From: Comamonadaceae bacterium
GTDB lineage: Bacteria; Pseudomonadota; Gammaproteobacteria; Burkholderiales; Burkholderiaceae
Assembly (NCBI GenBank): GCA_947374535.1
Contig: CANCCJ010000090.1
Location: 1-10,812 of the forward strand
Direction: 5' to 3'
DNA length: 10,812 bases
In this document: piece by piece, positions 1 to 6,133 of the stretch
How the letters are laid out: the number at the start of each line of letters is the position of its first letter
How positions within the stretch are numbered: position 1 is the stretch's first letter
Made by a program: the position numbers and the translations under genes
Notes under the pieces: generated by a model
What the model was told of the DNA's origin: nothing
Databases searched by the model: none
Seen by the model: only the letters and a program-made list of their open reading frames with translations

Positions 1-1239
1 TACGAACCCAATGCCTTCACTGCCCTCGATGATCCGCAGTTCAAAGCCTTTAGTAAAAACTTGTATGGTGACGAAGCACGTGCCAATCCTTACCACTATG
101 GCCACTTGCCTGAAGTCACCGTGCATCCTGATGGTTCGGGTTCGATCAAAAAGCACTATTGCTTAGGCCGCTTGTCGCATGAGTTGGTTCAAGTCATGCC
201 AGACAATCGCACGGTGTTCATGGGGGACGATGCCACCAACAGTGGCTACTTTGTCTTTGTGGCGGACAAAGAAAAAGATTTGTCCTCTGGTACCTTGTAT
301 GTGGCCCAAGTCGGCGATGGTTTTAGCATTAACCCTGGTGACGCAGCGGCACCGTTGAAATGGATCAAATTGGGTTCGGCCAGTAGTAAAGAGATAGAGC
401 AATTGGCCAGCCGTTTGAAAGCTACCGACATCATGGTCCTCAAAACATCTGACCCCAAAGACGCGAGTTTTACCCGTATCGTGGCCAACGGTAAGGTGGA
501 GTGGGTCAAGCTGAATCCGGGTATGGAAAAGGCGGCTGCGTTTTTAGAGACCCACCGCTACGCTGCACTGATGGGTGCTTCGATGGGGTTCTCGAAAATG
601 GAGGGAACCACCGTCAACATCAAAGACAAAGTGGCTTATTCAGCCCTGCAAAACTGTGTGGCATCGATGGTGAGTGGCAATGCGGCAAACGTCGCTGGCA
701 ATGGTATTCAACTTCCTGCTGCATTGAATGCAGGGGCGGTGATGGCTTTGAACCTCAAGGGAGGATTGCAGGATACACAGGGGCAGGTCATTCGCAGCGA
801 ATGGATGCCTAGCGATACCCGAGCTTTGCTTGCAGGCAAAGATATCGCTGCGGATGCGTTGGGCAACACCGCAGATCCAGACATGATTGCCAATCCAGAT
901 AACCTGAAGTTTTCGGAAAAAATGCGTACGTTGTTCATTGGTGAAGATAGCAACCAGCACGTCAATAACTTTTTATGGGCTTACAACGTAGATACACAAA
1001 AACTCTCGCGTGTGCTGTCCGTCCCAACGGGGGGCGAATCGACAGGCTTACATGCGGTAGATGAGCTCAATGGTTGGACCTACATCATGAGCAACTTTCA
1101 GCATGCCGGTGATTGGTTGCCTATTCATGCCAACGTCAAAGCTGCGCTTGACCCCTTGATCAATGCCAATTACAAAGGTAAGTTCGGTGCCGCCGTAGGA
1201 TATCTGACGGCTACCCCAATGCAAGTAAAGTTAATTTGA
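1..1239 (+). CDS. PhoX-family (DUF839) phosphatase, 3' part only
   Basis: C-terminal part (412 codons in the window, open from base 1; the 5' end lies outside) of a PhoX/DUF839-type protein. PhoX enzymes are calcium- and iron-dependent phosphomonoesterases, normally exported by the Tat pathway, that release phosphate from organic esters. Visible family features are a GRLSHE segment followed by MPDNRTVFMGDD (about 168-237), an MGASMGFSKMEG segment near 570-605 with an acidic residue of the kind that binds metal in this family, and GEDSNQHVNNFLWAYN near 940-990, followed by a Gly/Glu-rich stretch and NFQHAGDW near the end. The in-frame TTG at 61 is not a convincing start because the reading frame runs on upstream with family-like sequence (YEPNAFTALDDPQFKAF). 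The signal peptide cannot be seen. Its position 136 bases upstream of ppk1 fits a phosphate-starvation locus. The family is clear; substrate specificity is inferred. Confidence 0.85.
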   Translation, partial: YEPNAFTALDDPQFKAFSKNLYGDEARANPYHYGHLPEVTVHPDGSGSIKKHYCLGRLSHELVQVMPDNRTVFMGDDATNSGYFVFVADKEKDLSSGTLYVAQVGDGFSINPGDAAAPLKWIKLGSASSKEIEQLASRLKATDIMVLKTSDPKDASFTRIVANGKVEWVKLNPGMEKAAAFLETHRYAALMGASMGFSKMEGTTVNIKDKVAYSALQNCVASMVSGNAANVAGNGIQLPAALNAGAVMALNLKGGLQDTQGQVIRSEWMPSDTRALLAGKDIAADALGNTADPDMIANPDNLKFSEKMRTLFIGEDSNQHVNNFLWAYNVDTQKLSRVLSVPTGGESTGLHAVDELNGWTYIMSNFQHAGDWLPIHANVKAALDPLINANYKGKFGAAVGYLTATPMQVKLI

Positions 1240-1289
1240 ATCGCGGCGGTTTAGAGCGTTTCTAGCTTGCGTGCTAACTTCAACTCGTC

Positions 1290-1333
1290 ATCGATCCTTT
1301 ATAAATCCTTCATAAATGTCACACTTATGTCAC
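1290..1333 (+). promoter_or_regulatory. Putative Pho box array upstream of ppk1
   Basis: Two identical heptamers ATGTCAC (1316-1322 and 1327-1333) are separated by ACTT, giving the 7-4-7 layout and 11-base period of PhoB sites. Each matches the known CTGTCAT/CTGTCAC unit at six of seven positions. The 11-base periodicity extends upstream with weaker units: ATCGATCCTTT (1290-1300), ATAAATCCTTC (1301-1311), ATAAATGTCAC (1312-1322), ACTTATGTCAC (1323-1333). The array ends 42 bases before the ppk1 ATG. No strong -10 box is apparent at the expected distance. PhoB binding is inferred from the pattern and from the neighbouring phoX-like gene. Confidence 0.6.
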
Positions 1334-1375
1334 GAACACTCGGCACACTTGTGGGCTACTTAGACAGGTAATCAC

Positions 1376-3505
1376 ATGACGACAGGTATTCAAGTCAAAG
1401 AACAACACGCAGACAAGATGCAAAAGCCACAATGGCTGGATCGTGATTTGAGTTTGTTGGCCTTTAACACACGTGTCCTCGATTGGGCCAAGCGTGCAGA
1501 TGTGCCGTTGTTAGAGCGCTTGCGATATCTTTGCATCGTTTCATCTAACTTGGATGAGTTTTTTGAAGTGCGTGCTGTTTTACACAGCAGCACAATACAC
1601 ACCAAAATTTCTTTGGATGCGCCCAGCCATCATGCACAACATTATTTAAGCAAAATTGCACACGAGTTAGTTGATGAGCAATATGCGTTGTACAACGATG
1701 TGCTGATGCCAGCTTTTGCGAAAGAGGGGGTCCGCATCTTGTCCTATGGTGAGCGCACCTTGGCGCAGCATCAATGGGTCAAATCTTTCTTTGAGCGTGA
1801 AGTTCGCCCTTTGCTTCTACCCGTGGGTTTAGACCCCGCACACCCGTTTCCGCAGGTGGCGAATAAGTCACTCAACTTCATCGTGCGTTTGTCCGGTAAG
1901 GATGCGTTTGGCCGTGATAACGAAATTGCCATTGTCAAAGTTCCGCGCAGTTTGCCGCGCTTGATTCCGCTTCCAGAAAAGCTCTCGGGCAAGCGCCAAC
2001 TTTTTGTATCCATCTCAAGTGTGATTCGTGCGCACTTGAAAGATCTATTTCCAGGTCGTGAAGTGGGGCAGTTTTCCCAATTCCGTGTCACGCGCCACTC
2101 TGACCTAGCGGTGGATGAAGAGGATGTAAAGAATCTTCGCACTGCATTGCGCAAGGGTTTGGTGCATCGCAACTATGGCGAGGCAGTTCGATTGGAGGTG
2201 TCTTCGGGTTGCTCGGAATATTTATCTGAATTTTTGTTGCAACAATTTCAGTTACCGCACGCTGCCTTGTACCGTGTGCATGGCCCGGTAAATTTGGTTC
2301 GCTTGAACCAGTTGATTGATTTGGTCGATAAGCCAAACTGGCTGTTCCCACGCTACAACGCGAGTTTTCCGCAGCAGTTGGTGAGCAATGGTTCCATTTT
2401 CGAACGCTTGCAAACGGGCGATGTGATGATTCATCAGCCGTATGAAAGTTTTGACGGCGTGTTGGCATTTTTACGTGAAGCCGTGCTAGATCCGGACGTG
2501 CTGGCCATCAAACAAACGATTTACCGCACGGGTGCTGATTCCTCGCTGATGGAGTTATTGCGCGAAGCTGTGCAGCGTGGCAAAGAAGTGACTGTTGTGG
2601 TGGAGCTCAAAGCTCGGTTTGATGAAGAAGCCAACATCAACTGGGCTGAAAAGCTGGAGTACATCGGCGCTCAAGTGGTCTATGGTGTTGTGGGTTTGAA
2701 AACCCACGCCAAAATGCTATTGGTCTCGCGACGTGAAGGGCGCACGATTCGTCGCTATGCACATTTGTCCACGGGTAACTACAACACTCGCACGGCTAAG
2801 CTCTATACAGATTTGAGCCACATCACCAGTGATATCAAGCTCACACAAGACGTGGAAAATGTGTTCAATTTGTTGGCGAACCAAAGCAAAATTCCGCGCT
2901 TGAACAAAATGTTGATTGCTCCATTCCAGTTGCAACGCAGCTTAATTGACAAAGTAGAAAAGACGGCACTAGCTGCATCGCAAGGTGTGGCCAGCCGCAT
3001 CATCTTGAAAATGAACACGCTGACCGATGAAAAACTCATGGAGGCGTTGGTACTCGCTGGACAAGCAGGTGTTCATATTGATTTGATTATCCGTGGCGCG
3101 TGCATGTTGCCCGCACAACGTCCTGGTGTGACGGACAACATTCGTGTGCGCTCCATCATTGGCCGGTTTTTAGAGCATTCGCGCGTGTTCTATTTCCGTA
3201 CTGGTATCGACGAATCTTTGTATTTATCGAGTGCAGACTGGATGAACCGCAATATGCTGCGTCGTGTCGAGTTGGCATGGCCTGTAGAGGATCCAGTGAT
3301 TCGCAAGCGTGTGATCGATGAATGTTTGGTCGCGTATTTGCACGACAACGTCGATGCTTGGCGCATGAATTCCGAGGGTCACTACACCCGTGTGGAACCA
3401 GCCAAGCCCAGACGTGTTGCTAGCAAAGCAGCGCAGTCTGTTTCGTCGGTGGCTGCTCATGGTGCCCAAGCGGCTTTGATGGGTTTGTACGCAGCAAAGA
3501 TGTGA
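1376..3505 (+). CDS. ppk1: Polyphosphate kinase 1
   Basis: PPK1 (709 aa, close to the roughly 690 aa of E. coli) reversibly transfers the ATP gamma-phosphate to inorganic polyphosphate. The N domain carries LDRDLSLLAFN (about 21-31) and SNLDEFFEVRA near residue 60. The core has KQTIYRTG and VVELKARFDEEANI, which hold the conserved Arg residues near the active site. The two conserved histidines are present: H444 in THAKML, the expected autophosphorylated residue, and H463 in AHLSTGNYN, spaced 19 apart as in E. coli. Two phospholipase-D-like C-terminal domains follow, including the IIRGACML and SADWMNRN segments. The last 35 or so residues are an Ala/Ser/Lys-rich extension (ending LMGLYAAKM) that I do not recognise from the family core. 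Start: ATG 1376 is preceded by AGGT at a plausible distance; ATG 1418 would match the E. coli N-terminus more closely. A Pho-box-like array lies upstream and sixA follows after 22 bases. Confidence 0.97.
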   Translation: MTTGIQVKEQHADKMQKPQWLDRDLSLLAFNTRVLDWAKRADVPLLERLRYLCIVSSNLDEFFEVRAVLHSSTIHTKISLDAPSHHAQHYLSKIAHELVDEQYALYNDVLMPAFAKEGVRILSYGERTLAQHQWVKSFFEREVRPLLLPVGLDPAHPFPQVANKSLNFIVRLSGKDAFGRDNEIAIVKVPRSLPRLIPLPEKLSGKRQLFVSISSVIRAHLKDLFPGREVGQFSQFRVTRHSDLAVDEEDVKNLRTALRKGLVHRNYGEAVRLEVSSGCSEYLSEFLLQQFQLPHAALYRVHGPVNLVRLNQLIDLVDKPNWLFPRYNASFPQQLVSNGSIFERLQTGDVMIHQPYESFDGVLAFLREAVLDPDVLAIKQTIYRTGADSSLMELLREAVQRGKEVTVVVELKARFDEEANINWAEKLEYIGAQVVYGVVGLKTHAKMLLVSRREGRTIRRYAHLSTGNYNTRTAKLYTDLSHITSDIKLTQDVENVFNLLANQSKIPRLNKMLIAPFQLQRSLIDKVEKTALAASQGVASRIILKMNTLTDEKLMEALVLAGQAGVHIDLIIRGACMLPAQRPGVTDNIRVRSIIGRFLEHSRVFYFRTGIDESLYLSSADWMNRNMLRRVELAWPVEDPVIRKRVIDECLVAYLHDNVDAWRMNSEGHYTRVEPAKPRRVASKAAQSVSSVAAHGAQAALMGLYAAKM

Positions 3506-3514
3506 GGCTTCGAT

Positions 3515-3520
3515 AGAAGG
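3515..3520 (+). promoter_or_regulatory. Ribosome binding site of sixA
   Basis: AGAAGG ends 7 bases before the ATG at 3528 and lies within the 22-base gap after the ppk1 stop. It fixes the start of the SixA-type gene and supports translation of both genes from one transcript. Confidence 0.6.
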
Positions 3521-3527
3521 GCTTGTT

Positions 3528-4028
3528 ATGGACTTGATCTTGTGGCGTCACGCAGAAGCAGAGAATGCACCCGAAGGTAGTGATGATTTGTCGCGTCCGT
3601 TGACCCCCAAAGGCGAACGTCAGGCCATACGTATGGCAACTTGGTTAGATCGTCATTTGCCTGAAGGTACAAGGGTGTTGGTCAGTCCTGCACGTAGAAC
3701 GCAACAAACTGTTGCGCCGTTAGGACGTAAATTTAAATTGCGAGATGAGTTAGTGCCCGAGACATCAATGGAAGATGTGCTTACCTTGCTTAAGTGGCAC
3801 CCAGAGACTGGGCCCCAATTGAAAGGGCCTGTTTTGATGGTGGGACACCAGCCTTACTTAGGGCAATTGGTCGCACGCCTGCTGGGTATGAAAGAGGGTT
3901 CTTGTGCAGTTCGCAAGGGGGCCGTATGGTGGCTTCGTACCCGGGTGCGAGACGGTCAACCTCAAACAGCGTTGCTGACCGTCGCTTGCCCAGAGCTTAT
4001 TTCACGTTCTTGGGACGACCGGTCTTGA
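3528..4028 (+). CDS. sixA: SixA-type phosphohistidine phosphatase
   Basis: A 166-aa member of the histidine phosphatase (phosphoglycerate mutase-like) superfamily, close to the 161 aa of E. coli SixA. Catalytic signature: LWRHAEAE at the N-terminus with R7-H8 (H8 the expected phospho-acceptor), SPARRTQQT (53-61) with the pocket arginine, and VGHQPYLG with the second histidine H107. It is a minimal single-domain enzyme with no signal peptide, so cytoplasmic. SixA proteins dephosphorylate phosphohistidine; in E. coli the known target is the nitrogen-PTS protein NPr. Lying 22 bases downstream of ppk1 with its own AGAAGG site, it is probably co-transcribed. A link to polyphosphate metabolism (PPK1 itself carries a phosphohistidine) is an attractive inference but not shown. 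Its last codons overlap the convergent Lys-rich gene by 32 bases. Confidence 0.88.
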   Translation: MDLILWRHAEAENAPEGSDDLSRPLTPKGERQAIRMATWLDRHLPEGTRVLVSPARRTQQTVAPLGRKFKLRDELVPETSMEDVLTLLKWHPETGPQLKGPVLMVGHQPYLGQLVARLLGMKEGSCAVRKGAVWWLRTRVRDGQPQTALLTVACPELISRSWDDRS

Positions 4029-4464
4029 TGGCTGGTACGTTGCTTAATGCTGCCTTGAACTGAATGTCGCTCATGGCGGCGAGTGCTTTGATGCCAGCTC
4101 GCAGTAACTCGCTCTTTTTGACAGACTGACCCAGTTTGCCAGCGCGCAACTTGAGGCTGTCGATGACCACGTATTCATCTTTTGGAATGGTGAAGCTGTC
4201 ACGCACCAGCTTTGGTTTTTTTACTTTAGCGGGTTTGATTGCTTTTACCGGCTTAGCTGCAGTTTTCACAGGGGCTTTTTTGACCACAGTTTTTGTGGTC
4301 GTTTTGCTCAAAGGGTTTGCAGCTTGTTGGGCCGTCGCGACTTTTTTTACGACCGGCTTCTTAGTCGCTAAGGGCTTTGAAGCGGGTTTTTTAGCGGCTG
4401 GTGTTTTGGCAGCGCGAGTCTTGGTGACGGCTTGAACGACTGATTTTTGTTCTGTGGTGCTCAC
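3997..4464 (-). CDS. Lys/Ala/Pro-rich tail protein with RHH-like domain
   Basis: A 155-aa protein of unknown function. Residues 1-87 are a histone-H1-like low-complexity tail dominated by Lys, Ala, Pro, Thr and Val, with repeated AKKPA/VKKAP/IKPAK units and almost no acidic residues, so expected to be disordered and strongly basic. Residues 88-135 look folded: VRDSFTIPKDEYVVIDSLK, then a short helix, then KKSELLRAGIKALAAM, a strand-helix-helix pattern resembling ribbon-helix-helix DNA-binding domains. The protein ends KTGRPKNVK, similar to an AT-hook core. From memory, related C-terminal domains occur in Burkholderiales as hypothetical proteins. Start is GTG at 4464, six bases after AGGAAA; no in-frame ATG lies upstream. 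It sits 73 bases downstream of ppx, and its 3' end overlaps sixA antisense. Nucleoid or DNA binding is inferred from composition; polyphosphate binding by the Lys-rich tail is speculative. Confidence 0.85.
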   Translation of the reverse strand: MSTTEQKSVVQAVTKTRAAKTPAAKKPASKPLATKKPVVKKVATAQQAANPLSKTTTKTVVKKAPVKTAAKPVKAIKPAKVKKPKLVRDSFTIPKDEYVVIDSLKLRAGKLGQSVKKSELLRAGIKALAAMSDIQFKAALSNVPAIKTGRPKNVK

Positions 4465-4470
4465 TGATGA

Positions 4471-4476
4471 TTTCCT
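4471..4476 (-). promoter_or_regulatory. Ribosome binding site for the Lys-rich protein
   Basis: On the minus strand AGGAAA lies six bases before the GTG codon at 4464-4462. It decides for the GTG start, since no in-frame ATG is available upstream. Confidence 0.6.
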
Positions 4477-4498
4477 AAAGAATTAAAAGAATAAACAG

Positions 4499-4525
4499 TT
4501 TATACGGTTATATTAAAAAAACCAA
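4499..4525 (-). promoter_or_regulatory. Possible sigma70-type promoter of the Lys-rich gene
   Basis: Minus strand: TTGGTT (4525-4520) and TATAAA (4504-4499) separated by 15 bases, in a very AT-rich stretch 34 bases before the GTG start. The spacer is shorter than the ideal 17 and the -35 is imperfect, so this is only a candidate. If real, the gene has its own promoter in addition to any readthrough from ppx. Confidence 0.35.
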
Positions 4526-4547
4526 GTGTCATGTGCGTCATGGTTTT
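4516..4547 (-). terminator. Weak terminator-like inverted repeat after ppx
   Basis: AAAACCA (4518-4524) and TGGTTTT (4541-4547) form a 7-bp stem with a 16-base loop. Read on the minus strand the second arm runs into seven consecutive T. The stem is AT-rich and overlaps the ppx stop codon as well as the possible promoter of the next gene, so termination, if any, would be partial. Confidence 0.3.
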
Positions 4548-6043
4548 GTCACAAACTCAAATGACCAAGAGGCTTTTTGCCATGACAGAGTTTCTTGCTT
4601 CAGCAAGTGTGCCGATTGCGGAAAGTCGTTGGCCCAAGACGCAGGGGCTGTGAGTGTGATGCGTTTTTTGTGCTCGTCAGAGTGCATGGTCAAAGTTTTG
4701 TGTTCTGGGTCTTTGCGTGCATGGCACAAAATCAGACTGAGGCGCAAAGCCATCAGCATCTTGGCGAATTCATCTTCTTCCAACTCAACTTCTAGCTTTT
4801 TCAGCTTACCGCGCTGGCCTAAAACCAACAGACCCAAGCGATGCAGTTCAGGCATGCTGAACCCCACCAAGTCTGCGTTGTCCAAAATGTAGGCGCCGTG
4901 TTTGTGATAGTCGCTGTGCGAAATGGCCACGCCAACCTCGTGCAGTTGCGCTGCCCAATTCAGCTTGCGAGTTAGGCGGTTGATTTGCTTGACATCTTCA
5001 TGTTCATTGAGATGCATGCATCGCAACCAATGCACAGCCACTTGGCCTACGCGTTGACCTTGTTGCACATCGACTGCAAACTTCAGGGCTAAGCGTTGCA
5101 CAGACAGATCACGCGTGTCTGTGCTGTGGTCTTCACGCTCCACCATTTCAAATAACACGCCATGGCGCAATGCACCTTGTGCAACATGTAATGTGTCGAT
5201 TTTCAAAAGCGTCATCAGTGCCCGCAAGACGCTGACCCCCCCTCCAATCACGGCACGTCGGTCGTCTTTCAGTCCTTCGAGTTGAACCTTGTTGGCATTA
5301 CCCGCGCGAACTAAACACTTCAACAACCAGTCCAATCCATCCAAGCTAATTTCGCCGTCTGGAAATCCAGAAAGAGCCAAAATTTCAGCCACCGCACCAA
5401 CGGTTCCAGAGGCTCCATAAGCCTTGCTCCATTTGCTGCGTGAATAAGCCGTAAGCGCTTCTTCGAGTACAGCTTGTGCTGCAATTTCGGCGCGGTAAAA
5501 GGCTTGTTCTGTGAATTCGCCGCTAGGGAAATACGCCATTGACCAAGTCACACTTCCGACTCGAAAAGATGCCTTCTCTGCTGCATCCAGCCCATCGCCC
5601 AGCACTAACTCTGTGGACCGTCCACCAATGTCAATCACCAATCGGTGTTCGTTGTCACTCGGCAGTAAGTGGGCCACACCTTGGTAAATCAGCCGCGCTT
5701 CTTCGGTGCCTGCAATGACCTCGATGGGGAATCCCAAAATTTCGCAACCACGTTTTAAAAATTCTTCACGGTTCTTGGCTTCTCGCAACGTTTGTGTGGC
5801 GACTGCACGCACCTGTGATTTTTTGAATCCAGATAGACGTTCTGCAAATCGTGCCAAACAGTCCCAGCCGCGTTGCATGGCCTCGGGGGTGAGGTTGCGG
5901 TCAGCGTCTAGACCGTTGCCTTGGCGCACCGTTTCTTTGAGGTAGGCCACGCGTTGTATTTGACCGTGGTCATAACGGCCGATTTCAAGACGAAAACTAT
6001 TTGAGCCCAAATCAATGGCTGCGAGGAGGGTGCCGTGTTTCAT
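4538..6043 (-). CDS. ppx: Exopolyphosphatase (Ppx/GppA family)
   Basis: A 501-aa protein (E. coli Ppx has 513) that removes terminal phosphates from polyphosphate chains; the GppA relative also hydrolyses pppGpp, and sequence alone does not fully separate the two. ASKHA-fold motifs are in order: IDLGSNSFRL (10-19, phosphate-1 loop), AVATQTLREA (80-89), GTEEARLIYQG (112-122) with the expected catalytic Glu, VIDIGGRSTEL (136-146, phosphate-2 loop, with Arg where E. coli has Gly), GASGTVGA (210-217), IGGGVSVLRAL (266-276) and LRHGVLFEM (292-300). The C-terminal part (about 310-501) is the helical HD-like domain, with LHEVG near 367-371 and HSDYHKHGAYIL near 376-387. Start ATG 6043 has no clear ribosome site but sits directly before the conserved N-terminus. 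It is convergent with ppk1-sixA rather than downstream in one operon as in E. coli. A Pho-box-like repeat lies upstream. Confidence 0.93.
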   Translation of the reverse strand: MKHGTLLAAIDLGSNSFRLEIGRYDHGQIQRVAYLKETVRQGNGLDADRNLTPEAMQRGWDCLARFAERLSGFKKSQVRAVATQTLREAKNREEFLKRGCEILGFPIEVIAGTEEARLIYQGVAHLLPSDNEHRLVIDIGGRSTELVLGDGLDAAEKASFRVGSVTWSMAYFPSGEFTEQAFYRAEIAAQAVLEEALTAYSRSKWSKAYGASGTVGAVAEILALSGFPDGEISLDGLDWLLKCLVRAGNANKVQLEGLKDDRRAVIGGGVSVLRALMTLLKIDTLHVAQGALRHGVLFEMVEREDHSTDTRDLSVQRLALKFAVDVQQGQRVGQVAVHWLRCMHLNEHEDVKQINRLTRKLNWAAQLHEVGVAISHSDYHKHGAYILDNADLVGFSMPELHRLGLLVLGQRGKLKKLEVELEEDEFAKMLMALRLSLILCHARKDPEHKTLTMHSDEHKKRITLTAPASWANDFPQSAHLLKQETLSWQKASWSFEFVTKP

Positions 6044-6062
6044 GAAAACGATATTACCGTTT

Positions 6063-6095
6063 ATTCATGACGAAAATGTGTCAATCGTGTGTCAA
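6063..6095 (-). promoter_or_regulatory. Putative Pho box array upstream of ppx
   Basis: Minus strand reads TTGACAC (6095-6089), ACGA, TTGACAC (6084-6078), ATTT, TCGTCAT (6073-6067), GAAT: three heptamers at an exact 11-base period, the layout of PhoB sites. Each heptamer matches the known unit (CTGTCAT/C) at five of seven positions, weaker than the array before ppk1. Read on the plus strand, two of the units are GTGTCAA, also a five-of-seven match, so orientation is not certain. The array ends 19 bases before the ppx ATG. TTGACA here also resembles a -35 box, which is an alternative reading. Confidence 0.45.
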
Positions 6096-6111
6096 ATGCG
6101 ACCAACGCATT
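6095..6111. repeat. Short stem-loop between the kinase gene and ppx
   Basis: AATGCG (6095-6100) and CGCATT (6106-6111) form a 6-bp stem with a 5-base loop, directly abutting the Pho-box-like array in the 90-base gap between the stop of the LRR-kinase gene and the start of ppx. There is no T tract on either side, so it is not a standard intrinsic terminator. It may slow or mark the end of the upstream transcript or be coincidental. Confidence 0.3.
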
Positions 6112-6133
6112 GGCTTGTTCTGAACGTGAAGAC

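Noticed and set aside
61..63. TTG as the start of the PhoX-like gene
   Set aside because: The frame is open to the window edge with protein-like sequence continuing upstream, and the family is much longer, so the gene is cut by the window rather than starting here.
1240..1289. Possible terminator after the PhoX-like gene (TAGC...GCTA near 1263-1276)
   Set aside because: The stem is only four base pairs and no T tract follows, so it cannot be supported.
4136..4435. Plus-strand 99-codon frame that looks like a hydrophobic membrane protein
   Set aside because: It is antisense to the Lys-rich gene: lysine codons AAA/AAG read backwards give TTT/CTT, hence many Phe and Leu. No ribosome site and no family resemblance.
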